Positions 40,096-49,399 of a stretch of DNA of 64,000 bases are shown here, in pieces. The stretch's first letter is position 1. Each line of letters begins with the position of its first letter. The translations under genes and the position numbers were made by a program. This DNA is from an uncultured Marinobacter sp. (GTDB taxonomy: Bacteria > Pseudomonadota > Gammaproteobacteria > Pseudomonadales > Oleiphilaceae): contig NZ_CAMPJO010000003.1 in the NCBI RefSeq assembly GCF_946886895.1, forward strand, positions 248,001 to 312,000, given 5' to 3'. The notes below the pieces were generated by a model. It had not been told where the DNA came from. It saw nothing but the letters and a program-made list of their open reading frames with translations, and ran no database searches.

Positions 40096-40368
40096 ATGAC
40101 CAACCGGATCGATATTCACTACTGCACCGGCTGCCGCTGGCTGCTCCGTTCAGCCTGGATGGCCCAGGAGCTGCTGACCACCTTTGAGGGCGACCTGAAC
40201 GAGCTCACCCTGCACCCCGGAACCGGTGGTATCTTCGAGATCTGGGTAAACGGCGAGCGGATCTGGTCACGCAAGGAGCAGAACGGATTTCCCGAGATCA
40301 AGCAGCTCAAGCAATTGGTCCGGGACCGGATTGATCCTGACCGCTCGCTGGGCCACTCCGACGCATAG
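40096..40368 (+). CDS. SelT/SelW/SelH-type CxxC protein
   Basis: A 90-residue protein of the Rdx/SelW-like thioredoxin fold. The redox motif CTGC is at residues 10-13, where selenoprotein relatives have CxxU, and the pattern IHYCTGCRWLLRSAWMAQEL and GTGGIFEIWVNGERIWSRKE is diagnostic. Its redox partner is unknown. The ATG is three bases after the stop of the preceding lipoprotein gene, so it is the last gene of the L,D-transpeptidase operon. Confidence 0.92.
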   Translation: MTNRIDIHYCTGCRWLLRSAWMAQELLTTFEGDLNELTLHPGTGGIFEIWVNGERIWSRKEQNGFPEIKQLKQLVRDRIDPDRSLGHSDA

Positions 40369-40496
40369 CATCAACTACCCCGGCAACCCTCCATGAACAG
40401 ATCGGTTTGCTGGTGTTGCCGTATACCCAGGGTCTGACGGCCAATCTCTGTAGCTTCCAGGAATCATGCTCGACACTGAGCCCAACAGGAGCAATC

Positions 40497-41282
40497 ATGT
40501 CCCCTGATATCAGTATTGTCTGGCTAGGCGCCCTGGCCAGTCTGTTCGCCGGCCTGGCCACGGGCGTCGGTGCCCTGGCGATTTTCCTGGTCCGCACGAT
40601 CAGCCACAAACTCCAGGACGGCATGCTGGCCTCCGCAGCCGGCGTGATGCTGGCGGCCTCGTTTTTCTCTTTGTTGATTCCCGGGCTGGAATACGGGGAG
40701 CAGATCACCGGGCAGGCCTGGAGCGCAGCTCTCATCGTTATCATTGGCATTCTGTCTGGTGCCGCTGCCCTGCTCTACGTGCACCAGAAACTTCCTCACC
40801 AGCATTTCGAGCTGGGCCGTGAAGGGTCAGACGCTTCCTACATCCGGGGCATCTGGCTGTTCATCATCGCCATTACCCTGCATAACTTTCCCGAAGGCAT
40901 GGCAGTCGGCGTCGGCTTTGCGGGCGGCGATGTGGCCAACGGTTATGTGCTTGCCACCGGCATCGGCCTGCAAAACATTCCCGAAGGTCTCGCCGTTGCC
41001 TTTTCTCTGCTGGCCATCAACCACTCCCGGTTTATGGCCTTCGGCATTGCGTTGCTGACCGGCCTCGCGGAGCCGATAGGCGGGCTGTTTGGCGCAACGC
41101 TGGTCTGGCTGGCTGAACCGCTGATGCCGTGGACACTCGGTTTCGCGGCAGGTGCCATGCTGTTTATCATCAGCAACGAGATTATTCCGGAGACCCATCA
41201 CCGGCAGTGGAAAATCATGTCTACCTTCTGCCTGCTTGGCGGCTTTGTGGTGATGATGTTTCTGGATGCCACCCTGGGCTAA
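40497..41282 (+). CDS. ZIP family metal transporter
   Basis: A 261-residue protein with eight membrane helices. The metal-site helices HNFPEGMAVGVGF (TM4) and GLQNIPEGLAVAFSLLA (TM5) are intact. ZIP transporters import zinc, iron or manganese; the proteobacterial GufA-like subgroup is broad in specificity. AGGAG lies five bases before the ATG. About 128 bases separate it from the SelW-like gene, where I see no other structure. Confidence 0.92.
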   Translation: MSPDISIVWLGALASLFAGLATGVGALAIFLVRTISHKLQDGMLASAAGVMLAASFFSLLIPGLEYGEQITGQAWSAALIVIIGILSGAAALLYVHQKLPHQHFELGREGSDASYIRGIWLFIIAITLHNFPEGMAVGVGFAGGDVANGYVLATGIGLQNIPEGLAVAFSLLAINHSRFMAFGIALLTGLAEPIGGLFGATLVWLAEPLMPWTLGFAAGAMLFIISNEIIPETHHRQWKIMSTFCLLGGFVVMMFLDATLG

Positions 41283-41371
41283 GCCTTTCGTCCTATTCAG
41301 GGTGTATCCGACAGCAATTTGCGCTACAAAGGGCCATCGTCAATAGAACAAAAACAAACCGGTCACAGATT

Positions 41372-43039
41372 ATGAACGACAGAACCCGCTCACCGTCCGG
41401 GCCATTTGATTATATCGTCGTGGGCGCCGGCACCGCCGGCTGCCTGCTCGCCAACCGCCTGAGTGCCGACCCGGCCAACCGGGTCCTGTTAATTGAAGCC
41501 GGCGGTCGGGATAACTATCACTGGATCCACATCCCGGTCGGCTACCTGTACTGCATCGATAACCCGCGCACCGACTGGCGTTTTCGCACCGAACCGGATC
41601 CGGGCCTGAATGGCCGGTCCCTGATCTACCCCCGGGGCAAAACCCTGGGCGGCTGTTCCAGCATTAATGGCATGCTCTACATCCGTGGCCAGGCCCGGGA
41701 TTACAATCAATGGGCCGACATCACCGGGGAAGACGCCTGGGCCTGGGACAATTGCCTGCCCGACTTCATGCGCCACGAGGACCACTACCGCCTGGATGAC
41801 GGCGGCGACGCCGATCCGGAGCACGACCAATACCACGGCCATGGAGGCGAATGGCGCGTGGAGCACCAGCGCCTGAAATGGAAAGTTCTGGAGGACTTTG
41901 CCACCGCCTGCGTTGAGGCTGGCATTCCCCGGACCCGGGATTTCAATCGGGGCGATAACGAGGGTGTGGATTACTTTGAGGTAAACCAGCGTGCCGGCTG
42001 GCGCTGGAACACTGCCAAGGCCTTTCTGCGGGACGCCGAAAAGCGCCCTAACCTGACCCTCTGGCATTCCACCCATGTGCTCGGCCTGGAAACAGACACC
42101 TCGAACTCCGGCCCGCGCTGCACAGGCGTACGTGTTGAACGGCCTGGCGAAGGTGAAGTGACGGCCCGGGCAGTACGGGAGGTTATCCTCTCCGCCGGTG
42201 CCATTGGCTCGCCGCAACTGTTGCAGCTGTCCGGCATTGGCCCGGCGGATCTGTTGAAAGAACACGGTATTGAGGTTGTTGCCGATTTGCCCGGGGTTGG
42301 CGAGAATCTTCAGGATCACCTGCAGATCCGCTCGGTGTACAAGGTGAACGGCGCCACCACCCTGAACACCATGGCCAATTCGCTGATCGGCAAGGCCCGC
42401 ATTGGCCTGGAATACCTGCTCACCCGCTCCGGCCCCATGAGCATGGCGCCGTCACAGCTGTGCCTGTTTACCCGCAGCTCCGAGGAATACGACTACGCCA
42501 ACATCGAGTACCATGTGCAGCCGCTCAGCCTGGACGCCTTCGGCCAGCCCTTGCACGACTTCCCGGCCATCACTGCCAGTGTCTGCAACCTGAACCCTAC
42601 CAGCCGGGGCACCGTGCGCATTCGCAGCAACGATCCAAAACAGGCACCGGCCATCGCTCCGAACTACCTGAGCACACCGGAAGACCGGAAAGTGGCGGCC
42701 GATTCCCTAAGGGTGACCCGGCGCATTGCGAAACAGCCGGCGTTCATGCAGTACCAGCCCGAAGAGTACAAACCCGGCCTGCAATACCAGACCGACGACG
42801 AGCTGACCCGGCTGGCCGGGGATATCGGCACCACAATCTTTCACCCGGTAGGTACCACCCGCATGGGCCGCGCGGACGATGAACAGGCCGTGGTGGATGC
42901 GCATCTTCGGGTACGTGGTGTAGCGGGCCTGAGGGTGGTCGATGCCGGCGTTATGCCCACCATCACCAGTGGTAACACCAACTCCCCCACGCTGATGATT
43001 GCAGAGAAGGCCGCCCGCTGGATACTGAACGGCGAATAA
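41372..43039 (+). CDS. GMC family oxidoreductase (choline or alcohol dehydrogenase-like)
   Basis: A 555-residue flavoenzyme. FAD-binding GxGxxG is in DYIVVGAGTAGCLLANRLSA, the second GMC signature in LSAGAIGSPQLLQLSGIGPA and the active-site region in HPVGTTRMG and TSGNTNSPTLMIAEKA. It oxidises alcohols such as choline, hydrocarbon-derived alcohols or polyethylene glycol. AlkJ of alkane degraders has this layout, fitting hydrocarbon use by marine bacteria. Start at the ATG that yields the compact N-terminal FAD strand. No strong ribosome site. Confidence 0.9.
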   Translation: MNDRTRSPSGPFDYIVVGAGTAGCLLANRLSADPANRVLLIEAGGRDNYHWIHIPVGYLYCIDNPRTDWRFRTEPDPGLNGRSLIYPRGKTLGGCSSINGMLYIRGQARDYNQWADITGEDAWAWDNCLPDFMRHEDHYRLDDGGDADPEHDQYHGHGGEWRVEHQRLKWKVLEDFATACVEAGIPRTRDFNRGDNEGVDYFEVNQRAGWRWNTAKAFLRDAEKRPNLTLWHSTHVLGLETDTSNSGPRCTGVRVERPGEGEVTARAVREVILSAGAIGSPQLLQLSGIGPADLLKEHGIEVVADLPGVGENLQDHLQIRSVYKVNGATTLNTMANSLIGKARIGLEYLLTRSGPMSMAPSQLCLFTRSSEEYDYANIEYHVQPLSLDAFGQPLHDFPAITASVCNLNPTSRGTVRIRSNDPKQAPAIAPNYLSTPEDRKVAADSLRVTRRIAKQPAFMQYQPEEYKPGLQYQTDDELTRLAGDIGTTIFHPVGTTRMGRADDEQAVVDAHLRVRGVAGLRVVDAGVMPTITSGNTNSPTLMIAEKAARWILNGE

Positions 43040-43055
43040 CCGGCACTCCGGCTGG

Positions 43056-43727
43056 CTAATCCGCCAGCCGGATAATCTCATCGTATTCGCGGATCTGAAC
43101 CACCCGCTCGGCCGCTGGCTCTGATGCCAGTCCACACACTTCATTAACTATCGCGCTGGCCACCGTCTTCGCCTCGATGCCCCGGTATTTGTCCAGAGGA
43201 CCGATCAGCAGGCGGTTAACCAACGGCATTGCTTTGATGCCGAGCGCTTCGGCCGTCCGCTGCTCTCTTCGATCACCCAACAGCAGGCTGGGATGATAAA
43301 TGGACAGGTAGGGATAGCTGAGCCCCGTCAACGCATCCTCAAGCTCACCCTTTACCCGGTTGTAGAAGATGGTCGAGGACGATGAGGCGCCAATGGCCGA
43401 CATCAGAACAAAGGCCCTGGCACCCTGCGATCTGCCAAGTTCCGCCGCTTTCAGGGGATAGCCCATGTCCACCTTGCGGAACAGGTCCTGTGAGCCGGCC
43501 TTTTTGATGGTGGTGCCCAGGCAACAGACAATGACATCCACATTGAACAGATCCCCATGATCCGCCATCCGGTCAAAATCGATTTCACGCTGGTCCAGTT
43601 TCTCGTGCAAAGTCGGCAGGGTGTGCCGAACCACTGCGACCACCCTGGAAACTTCCTCTTTGGCCAGCAAGCCTTCCAGTACCTTGCCACCCGTCAGGCC
43701 GGTGGCACCCAGTAACATCACATTCAT
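43056..43727 (-). CDS. NAD(P)-binding protein of the atypical SDR type
   Basis: A 223-residue Rossmann protein with MNVMLLGATGLTGGKVLEGL (nucleotide loop GATGLTG) and a late SAIGASSSSTIFYNRVKGE. This is the HTATIP2/YwnB-like atypical short-chain dehydrogenase layout; no catalytic tyrosine-lysine pair is certain. The function is not known. AAGGG lies six bases before the ATG. The gene converges with the GMC gene, ending 17 bases from it. A terminator separates it from the transporter operon on its other side. Confidence 0.87.
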   Translation of the reverse strand: MNVMLLGATGLTGGKVLEGLLAKEEVSRVVAVVRHTLPTLHEKLDQREIDFDRMADHGDLFNVDVIVCCLGTTIKKAGSQDLFRKVDMGYPLKAAELGRSQGARAFVLMSAIGASSSSTIFYNRVKGELEDALTGLSYPYLSIYHPSLLLGDRREQRTAEALGIKAMPLVNRLLIGPLDKYRGIEAKTVASAIVNEVCGLASEPAAERVVQIREYDEIIRLAD

Positions 43728-43834
43728 GACAACCCTTCCCCCCGAATAACCTGTCACCATCCTACCAAAGCCTGGCCGAAACCGGTTGATCATTGTGTTT
43801 ATCAGCCAGGCCAACCGGATTGAACGGCGCATAC

Positions 43835-43861
43835 AAAAAAGCACCGGGCGAGGCCCGGTGC
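43835..43861 (-). terminator. Intrinsic terminator of the tctCBA operon
   Basis: On the minus strand GCACCGGGC, loop CTC, GCCCGGTGC is followed by six T. It lies 45 bases after the TctA stop codon and ends the transporter operon. Confidence 0.88.
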
Positions 43862-43905
43862 AAAGACTGACAACAGATTGTCAGGTGGGAGCAATTCAGA
43901 CAGCA

Positions 43906-45432
43906 TCAGTCGCTGACCGGGCTTTCCTTCATGGCCGCGTGCATGCGGCGACGGAGAATGGGACCGACCAGCACCGGCAGCACCAGCCCAATTCCAGCCA
44001 CCAGCCAGAGCCCGATGGACAGCGGGGTGGACCACAATGCCGTCCAGTCGCCATCGGACAGCACCAGGGCGTGGCCGAGGTTCTTTTCCATTTCGGGCCC
44101 CAGCAGTAGGCCCAGGATGATCGGCACCAGAGGAATCTCCAGTTTGCGCAGGAAGTACCCGCCCACACCGAAGGCAACCATGAAATACAGATCAAACGTG
44201 CTGTGGCTGATGGAATACACCCCGACGAACGCAACCATGGTTACTATGGGCAGCAAGTACATGGGCGGCACCGAAAGCAGCTTCACAAAGATGCCGACCA
44301 GCGGAATGTTGATTATCAGCAACAGCACGTTTCCGATCAGCAGTGCCGCGATTACGCCCCAGACAATGTCGGCATTCTGGGTGAACATCAGCGGCCCCGG
44401 GGTGACGTTGAGTGAAATCAGCATCGCCAAAAGAACTGCAGTGGTTCCGCTGCCCGGTACACCCAGGGTCAGCATTGGCACAAGGGCACCGGAGGAGGCA
44501 CCGTTGTTACCGGCTTCCGGAGCCGCCACGCCGCGGATATCACCTTCACCGAAGGTGCTCTTCCGGCCCAGCACCTTCTTTTCCAGGGTGTAGCTGATAA
44601 AGCTTCCGAGGGACGCACCGGCACCGGGCAGTACGCCCGCGATAAAGCCCAGAATCCCGCCCCGGAACTGGGTTGGAATGGTGCTGACCAGCTCTTTGAA
44701 GCTCAGGGTAATCTTGCCCACGTTCATTTTCTTGCGACCGCCGCCAATCCGCGCTTCAACAAAGAACAGCAGTTCGGAAATCGCAAACAGGCCGACAATG
44801 GCAAGGATGAAATCAATGCCTTCGTACAGTTCCAGGATACCGAAGGTATAGCGCTGTGTGCCGGTGGCGATATCAATACCGACGGTCGAGACCATGATAC
44901 CCAGGGTCGCGGCAACCACTGTTTTCATGGGATTCTTGCCAGTGATACCGCCGAGAGTAGCAAACGCCAGAATGAACAGGGCGAAGTATTCCGCAGGGCC
45001 GAACGTCAGGGCGAATTTCGCCAGGATCGGTGCCAGCAGGATCAAGCCCAGGGTCCCGATCAGCCCCCCGGTGAACGAGGCCACCGCGGAAATGGCCAGC
45101 GCATCCGCCGCCCGGCCTTTCTGGGCCATGGGGTAGCCATCCAGGCAGGTCATCATGGCAGGCTCGTCGCCGGGAATATTCAGCAGGATCGAGGAGATCC
45201 GCCCGCCGTACATCGCCCCGGCGTACACCGCCGTCAGCAGGATCATGGCGGTTTCCGGGGGCAGGCCCAGGGTGAAGGCCAATGGAATCAGAATGGCCAC
45301 GCCGTTGGCCGGGCCGAGGCCGGGCAGACAGCCGATCAGCGTACCCACGAAGGCACCAAACAAGGCGAACATCAGGTTGTACGGGGTCAGCGCCACCGCA
45401 AACCCGTCCATCAAAAAGTTCAGGGTTTCCAT
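43906..45432 (-). CDS. tctA: Tripartite tricarboxylate transporter, large membrane subunit TctA
   Basis: A 508-residue permease with about 12 helices. Family landmarks are FGAFVGTLIGCLPGLGPANG and YGGRISSILLNIPGDEPAMM, and later GFIAGVLPGAGASLGSFISY and the MLTLGVPGSGTTAVLLAMLI repeat. It is the channel part of a secondary transporter for citrate-like or other carboxylates. Its start codon overlaps the TctB stop codon by one base. The full order is tctC, tctB, tctA, with a two-component sensor system divergent upstream. Confidence 0.94.
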   Translation of the reverse strand: METLNFLMDGFAVALTPYNLMFALFGAFVGTLIGCLPGLGPANGVAILIPLAFTLGLPPETAMILLTAVYAGAMYGGRISSILLNIPGDEPAMMTCLDGYPMAQKGRAADALAISAVASFTGGLIGTLGLILLAPILAKFALTFGPAEYFALFILAFATLGGITGKNPMKTVVAATLGIMVSTVGIDIATGTQRYTFGILELYEGIDFILAIVGLFAISELLFFVEARIGGGRKKMNVGKITLSFKELVSTIPTQFRGGILGFIAGVLPGAGASLGSFISYTLEKKVLGRKSTFGEGDIRGVAAPEAGNNGASSGALVPMLTLGVPGSGTTAVLLAMLISLNVTPGPLMFTQNADIVWGVIAALLIGNVLLLIINIPLVGIFVKLLSVPPMYLLPIVTMVAFVGVYSISHSTFDLYFMVAFGVGGYFLRKLEIPLVPIILGLLLGPEMEKNLGHALVLSDGDWTALWSTPLSIGLWLVAGIGLVLPVLVGPILRRRMHAAMKESPVSD

Positions 45433-45878
45433 CAGTTCACCTCCAGCAGGCCACCAGGCAGGCTCAGGTCGAGGCCGTAGTTAAACAGCACAAACACCAC
45501 CACGGCACTGCTCAGACCGGTCAGAAAGGCCCTGAGCGGTGCCCCGCCCATGCGCCAGCTGAGGGTGCCCACCGCCAGGGTGGTGGAAATCACAAACCCC
45601 AGGGGCTCCAGCAACAGGGTGTAGACCACCAGCACAACCAGCGATATCACCAGCTCCAGGGCTGATTTACCCACCGGCCACTGGGCGTCCGGGTCCGGCT
45701 TGATCATCAGATACAGGCTGCCAGCCACCAGCACCACCGAGAGGATAGTCGGGAAGGTTTCCGGACCAACGCCCTCGGCGCCGCCGAATGGCTCGGGCCA
45801 CTGTTGGGCGGCCCAGCCATAGGCAACGGCGAGGACCAGAAGGCCCAGGCCGAGTATACGGTCACCAAAACTCGTCAT
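45432..45878 (-). CDS. tctB: Tripartite tricarboxylate transporter, small membrane subunit TctB
   Basis: A 148-residue protein with four membrane helices, the usual size of TctB. Its role is to support TctA in the membrane. It is tightly coupled: the start overlaps the TctC stop codon by four bases, the stop overlaps the TctA start by one. Recognition rests mainly on size, topology (first helix ILGLGLLVLAVAYGWAAQQW) and position. Confidence 0.92.
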   Translation of the reverse strand: MTSFGDRILGLGLLVLAVAYGWAAQQWPEPFGGAEGVGPETFPTILSVVLVAGSLYLMIKPDPDAQWPVGKSALELVISLVVLVVYTLLLEPLGFVISTTLAVGTLSWRMGGAPLRAFLTGLSSAVVVFVLFNYGLDLSLPGGLLEVN

Positions 45879-46852
45879 TTCAGCAGTCCGATTTCGCGGG
45901 ACAGGGCTTCAATGTCCTGGATCTGTGTGCGGACAAACGCATCGAACTTGGATGCCGGCGGGTGGAACGGCATCAGGCCATTGCTCTTCATGACTTTTTT
46001 CCATTCCTCGCTGGCGTACAGGGTGTCCATGGCGTTGGTCCAGTACTCCTTGGCTGCCTCATCGGCGCCCTTGGGCATGTAGAAACCGCGCCAGTTCGGA
46101 CCAACAGAATCAATGCCCTGCTCTATGGCGGTGGGAATATCACCGAACTTGCCAGGCAGGCGCTCATCGGACAACACGGCCAGCACTCGCAGATCACCGG
46201 ATTCCATAAAGCCGGTGGCTTCCGAGATATCGCCGGTAAAGGCGTCCACATGGCCACCGACCACCTGGGTCATGGCCTCGCCGCCGTTGTTGTAGGACAG
46301 GTACGGAATACGTGGCAGATCGTCAGCACCCGCCGCTTTAGCGGTAATCAGCACCTTCAGATGATCCCAGCCACCCCGGGCACTGCCACCGGCGAACTTC
46401 ACCGACCTCGGATCCTCGTCCACGGCATCCATCAGATCGTTCAGGTTCTTGTATTCAGAATCCTTGCTGACGGCAATAATGCCGTAATCGGCGCCCAGCG
46501 CGCCTACCCAGGCCACCATGTCGGCGTTCATGCCGGGAAACTGCTCCTGAGCCAGGCGGGTCGTGGTCGCAGTGGATGCCGCCACCAACAGGTTATTGTC
46601 TTCATTCCGTTTGCTCACCGTGTGAGCGAAGGCCACACCACCACCGGCGCCGGCCATGTTGACGGTCTGCACGGTGCCTTCGACCATGCCCAGCTCCTGC
46701 ATCACGTTACCCACGCTGCGACAGGTGAAATCCCAGCCGCCGCCGGGATCGGCAGGTGCCAGGCATTCCACTTTTCCGGAAGGCTCCCAGGCCAGGGCAG
46801 ACATACTGACGGCGGCCGCCGCCACAAAAGACAGGGTACGTTTGATCAACAT
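45875..46852 (-). CDS. tctC: Tripartite tricarboxylate transporter, periplasmic binding protein TctC
   Basis: A 325-residue solute-binding protein with a signal peptide (TLSFVAAAAVSMSALA). After cleavage come VECLAPADPGGGWDFTCRSV, where the PxxPGGxxD loop binds the carboxylate, and the second family loop GGDVDAFTGDISEATG-like segment (GGHVDAFTGDISEATGF). It delivers substrate to TctAB. Because the operon is divergent from a CitAB-type sensor system, citrate or a related tricarboxylate is a good candidate substrate. Confidence 0.94.
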   Translation of the reverse strand: MLIKRTLSFVAAAAVSMSALAWEPSGKVECLAPADPGGGWDFTCRSVGNVMQELGMVEGTVQTVNMAGAGGGVAFAHTVSKRNEDNNLLVAASTATTTRLAQEQFPGMNADMVAWVGALGADYGIIAVSKDSEYKNLNDLMDAVDEDPRSVKFAGGSARGGWDHLKVLITAKAAGADDLPRIPYLSYNNGGEAMTQVVGGHVDAFTGDISEATGFMESGDLRVLAVLSDERLPGKFGDIPTAIEQGIDSVGPNWRGFYMPKGADEAAKEYWTNAMDTLYASEEWKKVMKSNGLMPFHPPASKFDAFVRTQIQDIEALSREIGLLK

Positions 46853-47016
46853 TGTGTTACCTCATGCTTGTTGTTGTGTTCGCCCCCGAGGCAGACCTGT
46901 TGGCAAGGTCAGTGGGGCGACTCGCATACAGGTTAAAAGCGGATCGGCACCGCGTTGAAGTTTGTGGGCGTAAAGCCTTTAAAGAAACTAAAGGCCGTTT
47001 TGTTCATAAAGTTCAC

Positions 47017-47031
47017 GGGCAATCATTGCCC
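47017..47031. promoter_or_regulatory. Palindrome in the divergent tctC/sensor-kinase intergenic region
   Basis: GGGCAAT and ATTGCCC form a 7-base inverted repeat around one base. It lies in the 229-base space between the two divergent operons and could be the binding site of the response regulator encoded just to the right. Only the palindrome is observed. Confidence 0.35.
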
Positions 47032-47081
47032 CCGTGCATTACCCTGTGGAGCAAACGACAACAACACCAGCAGTCCATATC

Positions 47082-48701
47082 GTGTTCCGAAAGACCAAAC
47101 TCAAAACCCGGATGATTCTTACCCTCGGGCTCGTCGGCGCCTTGCAGACGATCCTGATTGGCGTGTTCGCCGGCTACTACCTGAGCGAATCCCTCTACGA
47201 CGAGATCGGCCAGCGAGCCCTGATGGTGGCCAAGACCGTGGCAGCCACGCCGGCGGTGATTTCCGGCATCCAGAGCCGGGATGTGGCCGAGCTCAACGAG
47301 CTGGCAGCGCGCATGGAAAAAACCAATGAAGCCCTGTTTATCGTTATTGGTGACCACAACGCCATCCGCCTGGCGCATCCGGACCCGGCCCGTCTGGGGC
47401 ACTCCATGGCCGATGACGACGGCGACTATGGCCGCCAGGCCCTGGTGCATGGCGAAGCCTACGTAGCCAGGGCCCTTGGCAGCCTGGGTGAATCCATGCG
47501 CGGCAAGGCACCGGTGATCGTTCCGGCGACCGGCGAGATCATTGGTATTGTGTCGGTGGGCTATAGTGTGGAACAGGTTGAGTCCACCATCGAGCGATAC
47601 AACTTCGTGCTCTACGGCGTGATCGGCGTGATGCTGATGATCAGCATTGTTGCCGCCATTGTGATTGCCGGACGGTTCAAACAGGCAATATTCGGCCTGG
47701 AACCCGAAGAAATCGCCCGGCTGTTCCGGGAACGGGACGCCACCCTGCAATCCGTCCGCGAAGGGATTATTGCCATCAACCGGGAAGGCCTTATTACCAC
47801 GGTCAACCGAACGGCCCTGGACACCCTCGGGCTGGAGCCGGAAACGCCCCTGGCCGGGCAGCCGGTACTGTCGGTATTGCCGGAAAGCGACCTGCTGTCG
47901 GTACTGGAATCCGGTGTGCCCGATTTCGACCGGGAGGTGTGGCTGAGGGGTCGGCAAATGATCGTGAACCGGCTCCCGGTGCGCGAGGGCAGCGACATCA
48001 TCGGTGTGGTCGCCAGTTTCCGGCTGCGTGACGAAGTGGACCAGGTCAGCCGCCAGCTGACCCGTATCCAGCAGTACGCGGATACCCTGCGCAGCCAGAC
48101 CCACGAATACTCCAACAAACTGCACACCATTGCCGGCCTGATCCAGCTCGGCGCCACCGACGAGGCACTGGCGCTGATCGGCAGCGAGGTCAGCGATCAC
48201 CAGGCGCTGCTGCACCTGCTTCTGGAGGCGGTACCAGACCCTGTCCTGGCGGGCTGCCTGCTGGGCAAATATAACCGGGCGCGGGAGATGGGCCTGTATC
48301 TCGAGATTGACCCGGACAGTCAGATGGCCGACATCCCCGAGCAACTGCCGAGAGACCAGCTGGTGAGCGTACTGGGCAACCTGATTGACAACGCCCTGGA
48401 AGCGACCCGCTCCCATTCCGGCGAAGGCGGTCGTGTCCAGCTCTCCATGACTGATCTGGGGCAGGAACTGATCTTCGAGGTGGGAGACCAGGGGCCAGGT
48501 ATCCCACCCTCGGTGCAGCAGAAGATTTTTGAGAAAGGGTTCAGCAGCAAGGAGGGCGATGAGCACGGATTTGGTCTGCATCTGGTCCGGCTGTTCCTGA
48601 ATCGCTGGGGGGGGTCCGTCACCGTGGAAAGTCTTCCAACCGGGGGTAGCCGCTTTACCCTATACTTACCGAAAACACCGGAAGCCAGGAGTGCCCATTG
48701 A
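47082..48701 (+). CDS. CitA/DcuS-type sensor histidine kinase
   Basis: A protein of about 539 residues. Two membrane helices (about 13-33 and 170-192) flank a periplasmic PAS-like sensor domain of the CitA kind, with RLAHPDPARLGHSM and GIVSVGYS near its end. A cytoplasmic PAS domain, a short DHp helix with the phosphorylated histidine in HEYSNKLHTIAGL, and an ATPase domain (LGNLIDNALEAT, GDQGPGI, GFGLHLV) follow. It probably senses a carboxylate and controls the adjacent tct operon. The GTG start is chosen by comparison with the family; earlier GTG codons are in frame. Confidence 0.9.
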   Translation: MFRKTKLKTRMILTLGLVGALQTILIGVFAGYYLSESLYDEIGQRALMVAKTVAATPAVISGIQSRDVAELNELAARMEKTNEALFIVIGDHNAIRLAHPDPARLGHSMADDDGDYGRQALVHGEAYVARALGSLGESMRGKAPVIVPATGEIIGIVSVGYSVEQVESTIERYNFVLYGVIGVMLMISIVAAIVIAGRFKQAIFGLEPEEIARLFRERDATLQSVREGIIAINREGLITTVNRTALDTLGLEPETPLAGQPVLSVLPESDLLSVLESGVPDFDREVWLRGRQMIVNRLPVREGSDIIGVVASFRLRDEVDQVSRQLTRIQQYADTLRSQTHEYSNKLHTIAGLIQLGATDEALALIGSEVSDHQALLHLLLEAVPDPVLAGCLLGKYNRAREMGLYLEIDPDSQMADIPEQLPRDQLVSVLGNLIDNALEATRSHSGEGGRVQLSMTDLGQELIFEVGDQGPGIPPSVQQKIFEKGFSSKEGDEHGFGLHLVRLFLNRWGGSVTVESLPTGGSRFTLYLPKTPEARSAH

Positions 48702-49387
48702 CCCCCGTTCGACTGCTGATCATCGAAGATGACCGTAAAATAGCGGAGATTCAACGACGGTTTGTGGAGCGTCTGGAACAGGTTGAACTCTGCGGCATTG
48801 CCCATACCCTCGCCGATGCCCGGGACCAGATCGACGTGCTGGCACCGGACCTGATCCTGCTGGATGTGTACTTTCCGGATGGCAATGGTCTGGAGTTGTT
48901 ACGGGAATTACGGGCCGCGGACAGTGGCAGCGATGTCATCCTGATTACGGCCGCGAAAGAAGTCGAAACCCTCCGAAGTGCCCTCCGGGGTGGCGTGTTC
49001 GACTACATTCTCAAACCGCTGGTCTTCGAGCGCCTGCAGGAGGCCGTTGATCGTTACCGGGAACACCTGGAGCGATTATCGGGCCTGCATCAGATTGCCC
49101 AGAAAGAGGTTGATGCACTGTTGCCCCGGAGTAGCACAGACGACACCCATACGGCGGACGAACGCCTGCCCAAGGGCATTGATGCGCTGACCCTGGACAA
49201 GATCCGGGAGGTGATGGCAGGGAGCGGCCACCACAGCGCCGAAGAGGTTGGAAACGCCATCGGCGCCTCGCGCACCACGGCCCGACGCTACCTGGAATAT
49301 CTGGTCGGCTCCGGGGAGATGTCCGCGGAAGTCACCTACGGTAGTGTCGGGCGCCCGGAACGGCGATACTGTGCCCATATACATTGA
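48698..49387 (+). CDS. CitB/DcuR-type response regulator
   Basis: A 229-residue regulator with a receiver domain (phosphorylated aspartate in LILLDVYFPDGNGLELL, lysine in YILKPLVFERL) and a C-terminal winged helix (SAEEVGNAIGASRTTARRYL). It pairs with the CitA-like kinase encoded just before it; the TTG start overlaps that stop codon by four bases. The pair should control the divergent tctCBA operon in response to a carboxylate. It converges with a LysR gene 12 bases away. Confidence 0.93.
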   Translation: MTPVRLLIIEDDRKIAEIQRRFVERLEQVELCGIAHTLADARDQIDVLAPDLILLDVYFPDGNGLELLRELRAADSGSDVILITAAKEVETLRSALRGGVFDYILKPLVFERLQEAVDRYREHLERLSGLHQIAQKEVDALLPRSSTDDTHTADERLPKGIDALTLDKIREVMAGSGHHSAEEVGNAIGASRTTARRYLEYLVGSGEMSAEVTYGSVGRPERRYCAHIH

Positions 49388-49399
49388 TCTTCGCCATGC

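Noticed and set aside
47013..48581. A 522-codon leftward open frame
   Set aside because: Antisense to the CitA-type kinase; translation rich in histidine and glutamine as expected from an antisense reading, no domain.
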